Of a stretch of 38,853 nucleotides of DNA, positions 32,109 to 38,853 are shown in pieces. The position numbers and the translations under genes were made by a program. Within the stretch, counting starts at the first letter, position 1, and the number at the start of each line of letters is the position of its first letter. Location: contig CAKQRW010000030.1 in assembly GCA_934271655.1 (NCBI GenBank), forward strand, positions 1 to 38,853, read 5' to 3'. The notes under the pieces were generated by a model that saw only the letters and a program-made list of their open reading frames with translations, was not told where the DNA came from and did not search any database. The DNA is from an uncultured Bacteroidaceae bacterium. GTDB lineage: Bacteria > Bacteroidota > Bacteroidia > Bacteroidales > Bacteroidaceae.

Positions 32109-32592
32109 GGGCCATCTTGGCCATAGTGGTAGCCTGGTCGTAAGCCTTCTCCCAGTTGGTGTCGATACAGAACGGAGTGAGTGTCGACTTGTCGTTCACG
32201 TAGCAGTTGACCTTCTCTTTGTCTGTGTCCTTAAAGAGCGGGTTGTACTTGCTTGCGTCGGTATAGATCTTCAGTATCTCACTACGCTTTGCGGGCGATA
32301 TGGCTCTGGCCTTCTCCATGTTGGCCTGGAAGTCGGTGATGAATGAAGCCATGTTGACAGCCTGGCTGTCATAGAAATAGGAGTCCTTGTTCAGTCCGCG
32401 CTTCTTCACCATCATGGTGATGTAGTTGAGGGCTGTCACCTTAAACTGGTTGATCTGCACCTCCATGTCGGAGGAAGCAGGGTTGTTGACCACGGCTGTA
32501 GCCTTGTCAAACACCGTTTTGTAGAGGCTTTGGGCCTGTGAGCTCATTGCTGTCATGGTCAGCATGAGCATAGCGAGAATGATTTTCTTCAT
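32101..32592 (-). CDS. Exported protein of unknown function
   Basis: The protein has 163 residues with a standard signal peptide (KK, hydrophobic core, SSQAQ near residue 21). The mature part is helical and charged (KTVFDKATAVV, NQFKVTALNYITMMVKKRG, SFITDFQANMEKARAISPAKRSEILKIY) with two cysteines in the C-terminal third. I recognise no domain, though the look is of a small conserved Bacteroidales periplasmic protein. A minus-7 element lies 126 bp upstream. Its stop codon is embedded in a repeat array. Confidence 0.75.
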   Translation of the reverse strand: MKKIILAMLMLTMTAMSSQAQSLYKTVFDKATAVVNNPASSDMEVQINQFKVTALNYITMMVKKRGLNKDSYFYDSQAVNMASFITDFQANMEKARAISPAKRSEILKIYTDASKYNPLFKDTDKEKVNCYVNDKSTLTPFCIDTNWEKAYDQATTMAKMALR

Positions 32593-32717
32593 ATTGTTCT
32601 TTACCTTTATTGTTCTGTGCTTTTGTTGCCTTTATAGTCCGGGCGCAGTCGCTTTTCCCTATGGTCAGATAGGTGGGCGGTCGCTTTTTTATTGTCCGTT
32701 AGCTTTTCTTTACAATG

Positions 32718-32725
32718 CAAAGATA
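32718..32725 (-). promoter_or_regulatory. Candidate minus-7 element for the 32101 ORF
   Basis: Minus-strand TATCTTTG. The 17-mer gcatgaaggggaaatgc, also found before the 35398 gene, lies just upstream at 32743-32759. Confidence 0.45.
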
Positions 32726-32829
32726 CGTAGCTTCGTGATGGCGCATGAAGGGGAAATGCCTATTGGGGCGTATGTTTTCCCTATTCGTCCATTGGAATCA
32801 AGGCTTTGCGTGGCATGTGGAGCGTCGGC

Positions 32830-33666
32830 TCATTTGGCGTATTCGTCGTTGATGATGCCTTCCAGGTCGCTGTAGGCGAGGCTAATGGTGGTAGGTCCTA
32901 GAGCGTATGGGGCTATGTCATACTCGTTGTAGTAGAAGAGGATGCTGTCTGGCTCAAGCGCGAAGTTTTTGCTGACAAACATGTCCATCATCTCCAGTAT
33001 GCCCAGCTTGTTCAGTTCCTCGATGGAGCTGACATGGTTGTCGGCCATGAGCTTGTCGAGCAGAGCGTCGCGCAGCTTCCTGTTGTTGGCGAGAGTGAAG
33101 ACGTTGTTGTAGTCTATCAGTTGGCCTGTGGTGGCATTGAAGCAGAGGATGGTCGTTGTGGTGGAAGGGTGGGCGCCGCCATTGAACACCTCCTCGCGAA
33201 ACCAGTAGTTGATGATGTTGTTCTTGCCATACTGGGCGTGTCCTGTGACATGGTTGGTGTAAATGAACGAGTAGTCGTCCGAGCGAAACTCCTTCTTCTC
33301 CTCTTCTATGAATCGCTCTATGGCCTTGCCTGTAGGCATGCTGGCAGGCTGCCCGAGAGTCTCCTCTATGATTTTTCCGTTGATGAGGCGGCAGATGCTG
33401 TCGTTGGCTGCGCTGCCCGACTTGACAAACTCCATGCTCACCTTCACGTCCAGCTCACGCTGCTCGTTGTCTCTCAGCGATGCGAAGTCGTCGCTGTCCC
33501 TGTCGGCGTCTTTTGCTGTTGGCTTTTCACTCAGCACGGCGCTCTTGGCAACATTATAAAATTCCAGATGATTCCATTCCTTGCCTTGTTCGCATGCTGA
33601 GAAGACGGCAGCCAGCGATACCGCCAGCATCATATTCTTGCCATACATCATTACCCTTTTCTCCAT
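32830..33666 (-). CDS. DUF3298 (RsiV-like) lipoprotein
   Basis: The ORF encodes 278 residues with a lipoprotein signal (LAAVFSAC, C25 from the first ATG); ATGs at codons 6 and 7 would give a tighter signal. The C-terminal domain has FNGGAHPSTTTTILCFNATTGQLIDYNNVF and a closing ILFYYNEYDIAPYALGPTTISL-type segment, the pattern of DUF3298, preceded by a PdaC/DUF4163-like region (about 65-160). Relatives bind cell-wall ligands or lysozyme, as in RsiV, but no sigma factor is adjacent. It is divergent from the 33785 gene. Confidence 0.85.
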   Translation of the reverse strand: MEKRVMMYGKNMMLAVSLAAVFSACEQGKEWNHLEFYNVAKSAVLSEKPTAKDADRDSDDFASLRDNEQRELDVKVSMEFVKSGSAANDSICRLINGKIIEETLGQPASMPTGKAIERFIEEEKKEFRSDDYSFIYTNHVTGHAQYGKNNIINYWFREEVFNGGAHPSTTTTILCFNATTGQLIDYNNVFTLANNRKLRDALLDKLMADNHVSSIEELNKLGILEMMDMFVSKNFALEPDSILFYYNEYDIAPYALGPTTISLAYSDLEGIINDEYAK

Positions 33667-33685
33667 TTATTAAATTTTTCGGGCG

Positions 33686-33693
33686 CAAAGGTA
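33686..33693 (-). promoter_or_regulatory. Candidate minus-7 element for the DUF3298 gene
   Basis: Minus-strand TACCTTTG, 19 bp before the first ATG, which favours a start at codon 6 or 7. Confidence 0.45.
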
Positions 33694-33736
33694 GTGATTT
33701 TCTTTTCAACATAGCAGCTAATCCAACAATAATGTG

Positions 33737-33744
33737 TAATTTTG
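33737..33744 (+). promoter_or_regulatory. Candidate minus-7 element for the 33785 gene
   Basis: TAATTTTG matches TAnnTTTG, 40 bp before the ATG. Confidence 0.45.
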
Positions 33745-33784
33745 CGATGTAAAAATATTTTTTTCACATAAAAAGCTCTCTTGT

Positions 33785-34261
33785 ATGCAACAAAGAAAAC
33801 CATATTGCGATTTAGGACTTGTCATAGCCGTAGGAGTGTTCATTTGCGTAGCTATCAAAAGCCTCCTGTTTGGCTTCACTCTGATCAACAGTCTGTGGCT
33901 GGTCCTGGCATGTGTGTATCTGTACATGTCGTGGAAAATGAAGTCGGATGATGTCAGGCTGAAGCATTCCACCACAGCCTTTCTTGTGCTGTCGCTCGTG
34001 GCTATGACGGCATCGGCCCTGCTCGACCAGAACAAGCGTCCTGTGATGCATGCTTTTGAAGGCATGGGCGACACGATAGCCGACTATGCCGCACGTGAGG
34101 AGACACTCGAAGTGGCGCCTGTGGCCAAGGAGGACAGTGTGCAGCCCGACTCGTCTGCCGTCGACTCGACCGCAAGCGTCGAGACTGAGACGGCCGCAGA
34201 AGGGGCGGCTGAAGGACAGGGAGAAGCCGCCGTTAGTGACTCAACAGCTAAATCTGAGTGA
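33785..34261 (+). CDS. Small membrane protein with acidic tail, unknown function
   Basis: The protein has 158 residues. Two close hydrophobic segments (about 9-29 and 32-48) and a third (about 64-82) predict three membrane helices. From about residue 92 the tail is soluble and rich in A, E, S, D and T (EETLEVAPVAKEDSVQPDSS and on), with low sequence complexity. I recognise no family. The stop overlaps the start of the next gene, so the two are translated together. Confidence 0.75.
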   Translation: MQQRKPYCDLGLVIAVGVFICVAIKSLLFGFTLINSLWLVLACVYLYMSWKMKSDDVRLKHSTTAFLVLSLVAMTASALLDQNKRPVMHAFEGMGDTIADYAAREETLEVAPVAKEDSVQPDSSAVDSTASVETETAAEGAAEGQGEAAVSDSTAKSE

Positions 34262-34968
34262 TGGGGATGGAACAGGACAAGAAGATAGAACGGGATGGAA
34301 AGATGGATCAGGATGAGAAGATGGGTAAGGGCAATAAGCCTGAGGGAAGAGCCGACAACATAGGCGGACTGAACGGCGAGGGCGACGTGCCTTCGCTTGG
34401 AGGCACAGGAAGGGCTGTGGCTACTATATTGTCTGTGTCGTGCCTGATAGTCGTGCTGGCTGCCGCAGCCGCATGGTTTTTGTTTTTCAATGCGGGAGAC
34501 AATGCCGACGAGAGCCGCATGTACGAGAATATCAAGCGGTATGAGTCGGAGCAGATGCTTGACTCTCTCAAGGAGGGTTTGGGCGAATATCTGGATACAT
34601 ACAATTCTGACGCCTTCCATTACTCTGAGGTCAAGAGCCTGCGCGACAGGCTGATGGCAGAGGAAACGGACTGGATGGACACGGAGAAGGACATGACGGT
34701 AGAGGGACTGGAAGCCTTTCTCTCTATGCACCCAGATGGATTTTTCTCTGCAAGAGCCAATAGCTGCATGGATTCTCTGCGTGCCCTTGGGGAGGAGGAA
34801 GTGAAGCCTCTGCCAGTGGAGACTCATGCGGCAGACTCCGTTGCCGGAGATTCTGTGGTTGAGGCTATTGAGCTCGAAGAGAAGAAGATTGAGGAAAAAG
34901 CCGCAGAAAAGCCTGAGTCTCACGGCCATCACCAGACAGAGGTGGAGGTTGACTCCATATTCGGCTGA
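34258..34968 (+). CDS. Single-pass membrane protein, unknown function
   Basis: The frame opens GTG-ATG within the upstream stop (GTGA or TGATG), so the start is GTG 34258, ATG 34261 or ATG 34267; the first gives 236 residues. A charged, lysine-rich cytosolic N-terminus (to about 50) precedes one membrane helix (about 53-77, ATILSVSCLIVVLAAAAAW). The outer part is helical and acidic (YENIKRYESEQMLDSLKEGL, LEAFLSMHPDGFFSARANSC) and ends in an E/K-rich then histidine-containing tail. No domain recognised. The last codons and stop are duplicated 64 bp downstream. Confidence 0.7.
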   Translation: MMGMEQDKKIERDGKMDQDEKMGKGNKPEGRADNIGGLNGEGDVPSLGGTGRAVATILSVSCLIVVLAAAAAWFLFFNAGDNADESRMYENIKRYESEQMLDSLKEGLGEYLDTYNSDAFHYSEVKSLRDRLMAEETDWMDTEKDMTVEGLEAFLSMHPDGFFSARANSCMDSLRALGEEEVKPLPVETHAADSVAGDSVVEAIELEEKKIEEKAAEKPESHGHHQTEVEVDSIFG

Positions 34969-35040
34969 TGACGATGCTTCTCATAGCGCGGTTTTATGCT
35001 CTTACCGGTTGGGTAGACTCCTATTCGGCTGATGACGATG
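34951..35040. repeat. Duplication of the 3' end of the 34258 gene
   Basis: The 19-mer tattcggctgatgacgatg occurs at 34958-34976, spanning the stop, and again at 35022-35040, 64 bp on. The preceding gactcc is shared as well (34951-34956 and 35016-35021) with one base missing in the copy. Confidence 0.95.
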
Positions 35041-35397
35041 ACAGAAGACATTTCGTGTTCTGTGTGCTTGCTGATATGTGTCTCGTATAAGTATGCTACG
35101 GAATCAGCCCTGTAAGCCCAATACGTTCTAAAAGAACAAGAATGAATTGTTGAATACAGATTCATCAGATTTTACTGAAAGCCTTGTATTTGGCGCATCC
35201 TGGTTTGTGCGCCATGAAAAAGGTGATACTTCCATAGCCCAAGGCTGGAGTCTTGTGTCATGATACATATATATATTACATGATGCATATATATAAAAAA
35301 GCGCCTCGCCCTGTAAAGGCAAAAGTCTGACCTTTTGATGGTATGGGACTTTTGCCTTTACAGGGCGAGGCACTTTTTTATACTATAGCCTGTCAGC
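34969..35397. other. 429-bp convergent intergenic region
   Basis: It contains the copied 3' end above, a small hairpin (TGGCGCA 35191-35197 with TGCGCCA 35208-35214), a 20-bp AT-rich repeat (from 35259 and 35279, catgat(a/g)catatatat) and the strong terminator at 35295-35379. No gene is supported. Confidence 0.8.
35295..35379. terminator. Strong bidirectional terminator with 25-bp perfect stem
   Basis: Arms 35303-35327 and 35347-35371 are perfectly complementary over 25 bp around a 19-nt loop. They extend with one mismatch into A6 (35295-35300) on the left and T6 (35374-35379) on the right. It lies between convergent genes (34968 plus, 35398 minus) and should serve both. Confidence 0.92.
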
Positions 35398-38310
35398 TCA
35401 TAAGTCTCTTCTTCCTCCGAAATCGCCACGGCCGCCACCGAAGTTGCGGTCTCCGTCGCCTCCAAAGTCGGGACGCATATACTGCATGTTATTGCGCATG
35501 TTCTGCCTTGCGGCCTGCGAGCCAAAGAGGTTGAAGCGGTAGGCAAAGTTGAGCATCACGTAGCTGTAGATGCTGTTGGTCTCGCTATCCTGGCGCGAGT
35601 AGGCGCTTATGGTGCGGCTGATGTTGCTGCGCTTGTTGAGGATATCATAGGCGTTGAGCGAGATAGTGGCTGCCTTCTTGTTGAGGAATCGGTAGCTCAC
35701 CTGCGCGTTCCATATCATCTCGTTCGTGTTCATGTTGGCCGAAGCGTAGCCGCGTCTCGAACTCATGTTGATGTCCGTGCTGTAGCCGAAGCCGTTGTCG
35801 AAGTTGCCCGTCGACGAGAGTCCGTAGCTGAAGTTGTATGTGTTCTGGCTGTTGGCCAGAGAGTAGTCGCTTGTCGACTTGTTCCAGCGGATGTTGCCGT
35901 TCAGCCTCACGTCGATATAGTTCAGCCTCATGGTCAGGCTCATCCTTTCGCTGAGCGAAGTCTCCTTCACGTTGTTCTTGAACGTGCTCTTGTCCTGGTA
36001 TATGTAGCTCGGGTTGGTGCTGTAAGAGCCCGAGGTGTTGGCGCTGAGCGAGAGCTTTTCCCAGAAGAGAGGCGTGGTGAAGCCTATGTCGCCCGACATG
36101 TCCCATTTGCCGTTGATGTTCTCCGGCCGGGTACGCTGTCCGCCTGTAGCATCGTTATACTCAGTCTTGTTGGTAATGTTGTTGCTGGTATTGGTGAAGC
36201 TGATGCGTCCGTTGAGCGATTGGCGAGTCAGTTCGAAATACCGGTTGTAGTCGATGTTGAACCTGTTGGTGAACGACGGCTTCAGGTTGGGGTTGCCCTC
36301 TCGGATGTTCAGCGGATTGCTGTTGTCCGTCAGGGTGAAGAGGTCAGTCATGTTCGGCTGGTTGGTTGTGCCGCGGTATGTGAATCTCAACGTGTGCTGT
36401 CGGCTGAATCTCAGTCTGGCGTTGAGGGTGGGGGAGATGCGAGAAATGTTGCGGCTGGCTATGGTGTCGAGTCCCTGATACTGGTACACCATCTTCTGGT
36501 TCTGCGCCTCTATGCGCACGCCAGCGCTGATATTGAGCAGAGATGTCACATATCTCAGCGACACATCTATATTGTGTGTCTTGTTGATGTTGTCGGTATA
36601 GCGCGAGAGCGAGTCGCTCAGAAACTCGTAGTAGTTAGGCGCAAGGAGTCCAAACTGCCCGTATTGCTCCCACAGTTCCTTGCCCGTCTCGTCTATCTTG
36701 CCGAAGTCGTATGTCTGTCCGTCAGAATGGCGCTTAGAGTAGTTGTAGCTATAGTTGACCTGTGCGAAGAGGTTGCGCAGGATAGGCTCAGAGTATGACA
36801 GCCCCGCGCTATAGCTCCTGCTGTCTGTAGGGCTGTTGCGGAAACGGTATGTGAGGTCGGTAGAGTCGTTCTTCTGGTGATAGATGACATTAGAGTAGCT
36901 GAAGTTCTTGTTCTTGTTGCTGCTCTTTGATCCGTTCAGCCTCAGAGTCAGGTTGCGTCCGCTGCCGCCCTTGACAGCAGCTGGGCCGAACCACGGGCGT
37001 CCGCCCAGTCGGCGGTTGAGCATCATGTTGGCTCCCACGTCATAACTGTCTCCGTCGCTGGAGTTCTGCGATGAGTTTTCATTCACCTTTATGCTATTGT
37101 CAATGAGATCCATCTGGTTGAGCGGATCTGTCACGCCCTCCTGGTAGGGGTCGTCGTTGAAGGTAGCGGAGGAGCTGCGGGAAGAGCTGTTGCTGTCGCC
37201 AAACGTAAATCGCGGGCGCACGTTGAGCGTGGTGAGCGAGTCTATCTTCCACTCTATCTTGAAGTCGCCTCCTGTGCTGTTGCTTCGGCTCACGCTGTTG
37301 CTGGCGCGGTTGCTGAATGAGGCGTTGGAGCTGATGAAGTTTTGCGAGCTGCTGCGGCTGGCAGATGTGTTCTTGCTGGCGTTGTACCTTATGTTGCCGC
37401 CAAACTCGAAGTTGTCCAGGTCAAACACCAGTCGTGCTCCAGCCTGGCTGTCAGTCCTGTTGCCGTTGTTGCCTGTGTTGTTGCGCTGTCCCATCACGTT
37501 GCTCTGCATCTTCTCGTTGAATCGGTTGAGCATGCCGCGCAGGGAATAGCGTTCCTCTGTGCCGGCCCCAGCATTGATGTTGCCAAACCATCCCTGCTGC
37601 ATTCCTTTCTTGATGGTGAGGTCTATCACGGTCTCCTCCTCACCGTCGTCTATGCCTGTGATGCGGCTGAAGTCCGACTGCTTGTCGTATGTCTTCACTT
37701 TGTCCACTATCTCCGAGGGAAGGTTCTTCAGCGACATGTTTTTGTCGTTGCCGAAAAACTCCTTTCCACCCACGAGAATCTTGTTGACCGTCTTGCCGTT
37801 CACCTTGATCACTCCGTCGTTGATCTCCACTCCAGGCAGTTTCTTAATGAGGTCTTCGAGCACGCTTCCCTCGGGCACCTTGAATGCTGCTGCATTGAAG
37901 ATGAGCGTGTCTTCCTTCACCTCCACCTCCTTCACCTGGGCTGTCACCACAGCCTGCTTCAGCTGTATGTTGCCTGGTGTGAGCATGATGGTGCCGATGG
38001 CGAGAGAGCCTTTGTTCTCTTCCTTCTTGACCGTTATCTTTCTGAAGAAGTCGTGGTAGCCTATGTATGACACTTTGACCACATAGTCACCGTCCTTCAC
38101 GTTCTTGATGCTGAATGCGCCATCCTCATTGGTGGTGGCTCCAGTCACCATGCGTGTGGTGTCGGATGTCATGACCATCACGGTGCTCTTTATCATAGTG
38201 TCGCCATTCTCGCTGTCTATGACTTTTCCTTTCAGAAGGGTTTGTGCTTGTGTCGTTCCTGCGCCGCAGCATATAAGCAAGGCGAGGAGAGCTTTGGTTA
38301 AGTTTTTCAT
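35398..38310 (-). CDS. TonB-receptor-like outer-membrane beta-barrel protein
   Basis: The protein has 970 residues. A signal peptide ends TTQAQ near residue 23. A carboxypeptidase-regulatory-like domain follows (about 25-115; LLKGKVIDSENGDTM, VKVSYIGYHD). Next is a plug-like domain (about 120-230; LEDLIKKLPGVEINDGVI, ILVGGKEFFGNDKNM), then a long barrel with alternating aromatic strands matching the outer-membrane barrel family 3 type (LRFTYRGTTNQPNMTDLF, NPLNIREGNPNLKPS). No SusD partner or TonB box is evident, so the cargo is unknown. After the last strand (NFAYRFNLFG) comes an unusual tail rich in G, R and D. Confidence 0.87.
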   Translation of the reverse strand: MKNLTKALLALLICCGAGTTQAQTLLKGKVIDSENGDTMIKSTVMVMTSDTTRMVTGATTNEDGAFSIKNVKDGDYVVKVSYIGYHDFFRKITVKKEENKGSLAIGTIMLTPGNIQLKQAVVTAQVKEVEVKEDTLIFNAAAFKVPEGSVLEDLIKKLPGVEINDGVIKVNGKTVNKILVGGKEFFGNDKNMSLKNLPSEIVDKVKTYDKQSDFSRITGIDDGEEETVIDLTIKKGMQQGWFGNINAGAGTEERYSLRGMLNRFNEKMQSNVMGQRNNTGNNGNRTDSQAGARLVFDLDNFEFGGNIRYNASKNTSASRSSSQNFISSNASFSNRASNSVSRSNSTGGDFKIEWKIDSLTTLNVRPRFTFGDSNSSSRSSSATFNDDPYQEGVTDPLNQMDLIDNSIKVNENSSQNSSDGDSYDVGANMMLNRRLGGRPWFGPAAVKGGSGRNLTLRLNGSKSSNKNKNFSYSNVIYHQKNDSTDLTYRFRNSPTDSRSYSAGLSYSEPILRNLFAQVNYSYNYSKRHSDGQTYDFGKIDETGKELWEQYGQFGLLAPNYYEFLSDSLSRYTDNINKTHNIDVSLRYVTSLLNISAGVRIEAQNQKMVYQYQGLDTIASRNISRISPTLNARLRFSRQHTLRFTYRGTTNQPNMTDLFTLTDNSNPLNIREGNPNLKPSFTNRFNIDYNRYFELTRQSLNGRISFTNTSNNITNKTEYNDATGGQRTRPENINGKWDMSGDIGFTTPLFWEKLSLSANTSGSYSTNPSYIYQDKSTFKNNVKETSLSERMSLTMRLNYIDVRLNGNIRWNKSTSDYSLANSQNTYNFSYGLSSTGNFDNGFGYSTDINMSSRRGYASANMNTNEMIWNAQVSYRFLNKKAATISLNAYDILNKRSNISRTISAYSRQDSETNSIYSYVMLNFAYRFNLFGSQAARQNMRNNMQYMRPDFGGDGDRNFGGGRGDFGGRRDL

Positions 38311-38381
38311 TTGGTATACGGTGTTGTTTGCCTTGTAAGACTGAGTGAGGGTGCTGAAGGTTTAAGGAGGACATGAAAAAT

Positions 38382-38553
38382 ATGTCCTATGCATGAAGGG
38401 GAAATGCAAGTGTAGACAAAGAAATATGTTCACAGCGGGAATGGAAATGCAAGCAAAGACAAAGAAATATTATGTTCCTAAGCATGGGAGGAAAGTCTAT
38501 ACAAAAATATGTTCCTAAGCATGAAGGGGAAATGCAAGTACAGACAAAAAAAT
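38382..38553. repeat. 37-46 bp tandem repeats upstream of the barrel-protein gene
   Basis: Four units begin atgt(t/c)c: 38382-38425 (44 bp), 38426-38471 (46), 38472-38508 (37, internally shortened) and 38509-38553 (45), with the start of a fifth after. Shared text includes gcatgaaggggaaatgcaag and agacaaagaaat. The 319-bp gap (38311-38629) holds nothing else; no promoter box was found. Confidence 0.9.
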
Positions 38554-38629
38554 ATGTCCAAAGCGTAAGCTGAGGACATGAAAACCAAATTCAAACATGA
38601 ATGTTATTTACATAACAAAGATGATATCG

Positions 38630-38703
38630 CGGTGCGTACGAGACTCGAACTCGTGACCCCATGCGTGACAGGCATGTATTCTAACCTACTGAACTAACGC
38701 ACC
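38630..38703 (-). tRNA. tRNA-Asp (GTC)
   Basis: The 74-nt cloverleaf on the minus strand starts GGTGCGT and ends with ACGCACC plus discriminator G. The anticodon arm is CATGC-CTGTCAC-GCATG with anticodon GTC (38667-38669), and the T arm has GTTCGAGTC. The D arm GTTCAGT.GGTTAGAAT and overall layout match bacterial tRNA-Asp. CCA is not encoded. Confidence 0.96.
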
Positions 38704-38777
38704 AGCATGAATGCTTTATTTTGTTTCTCTCCCTTTTTATCCAGCCCTTGGAGAGAGTGGGCTGCTTTTTGTTTCAG

Positions 38778-38851
38778 CGGTGCGTACGAGACTCGAACTC
38801 GTGACCCCATGCGTGACAGGCATGTATTCTAACCTACTGAACTAACGCACC
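38778..38851 (-). tRNA. tRNA-Asp (GTC), second identical copy
   Basis: Identical over all 74 nt to the copy at 38630-38703, displaced by 148 bp, anticodon at 38815-38817. The 74-bp spacer contains a short hairpin (agccc/gggct at about 38742-38763). The window ends 2 bp beyond, so further copies may follow. Confidence 0.96.
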
Positions 38852-38853
38852 AG

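Overview
This window looks like a chromosomal segment of a Bacteroidota bacterium, most likely a Bacteroidales member of the Prevotella type. Three things point there. Genes typical of that group are present: a type IX secretion plug protein, DUF4270 and DUF4296 lipoproteins, a TamA-like surface lipoprotein, a GT5-N-only glycogen synthase homologue, and an eukaryal-type IleRS. Several genes are preceded by the TAnnTTTG minus-7 element of this phylum. Lipoproteins and signal-peptide proteins are abundant. I see no phage, integrase, transposase, plasmid or CRISPR genes. Most of the window is ordinary housekeeping and envelope biology on the minus strand.

Layout. 121-6578 (minus) is an apparent operon of a GH3 beta-glucosidase, a possible 48-codon ORF, a T9SS plug-domain protein and an amidase/golvesin-like secreted protein. 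6740-9156 (plus) holds a ModF-like double ABC ATPase and a YqiA-type esterase. 9501-12297 (minus) holds a DUF362 protein and a LysR regulator. 12656-14893 (minus) is the GT5-N protein followed by the DUF4270 lipoprotein. 15153-17745 (minus) is aspS followed by a YycJ-like metallo-hydrolase. 17962-20256 (minus) is a TamA-like lipoprotein, divergent from a TrmH-family RNA methyltransferase (20646-21416, plus). 21360-28595 (minus) is a long apparent operon: pyrB, pyrI, ileS, lspA, a DUF4296 lipoprotein and a short amidohydrolase-like stub. 28901-31720 (minus) holds an altronate dehydratase and an AraC regulator. 32101-33666 (minus) holds an unknown exported protein and a DUF3298 lipoprotein. 33785-34968 (plus) is a two-gene membrane-protein module. 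35398-38310 (minus) is a TonB-receptor-like outer-membrane barrel protein. Two identical tRNA-Asp(GTC) genes close the window.

The most unusual feature is between the genes. Many longer intergenic gaps are built from short imperfect repeats with a period near 22-24 bp, or about two or three times that (41, 44-46, 64-69 bp). Each gap has its own sequence family. In several cases the array includes or copies the end of the upstream gene, stop codon included: uxaA, the 34258 ORF, lspA, the 32101 ORF and the ABC ATPase gene. This pattern is visible directly, but its cause and role are unknown. A second point is the IleRS signature motif, which reads GIHH where HxGH is expected. As I recall, this matches the swapped motif of mupirocin-hyper-resistant IleRS2 enzymes.

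Limits: everything here is read by eye. Family names come from motif recognition, not searches, and promoter calls rest mainly on the minus-7 element.
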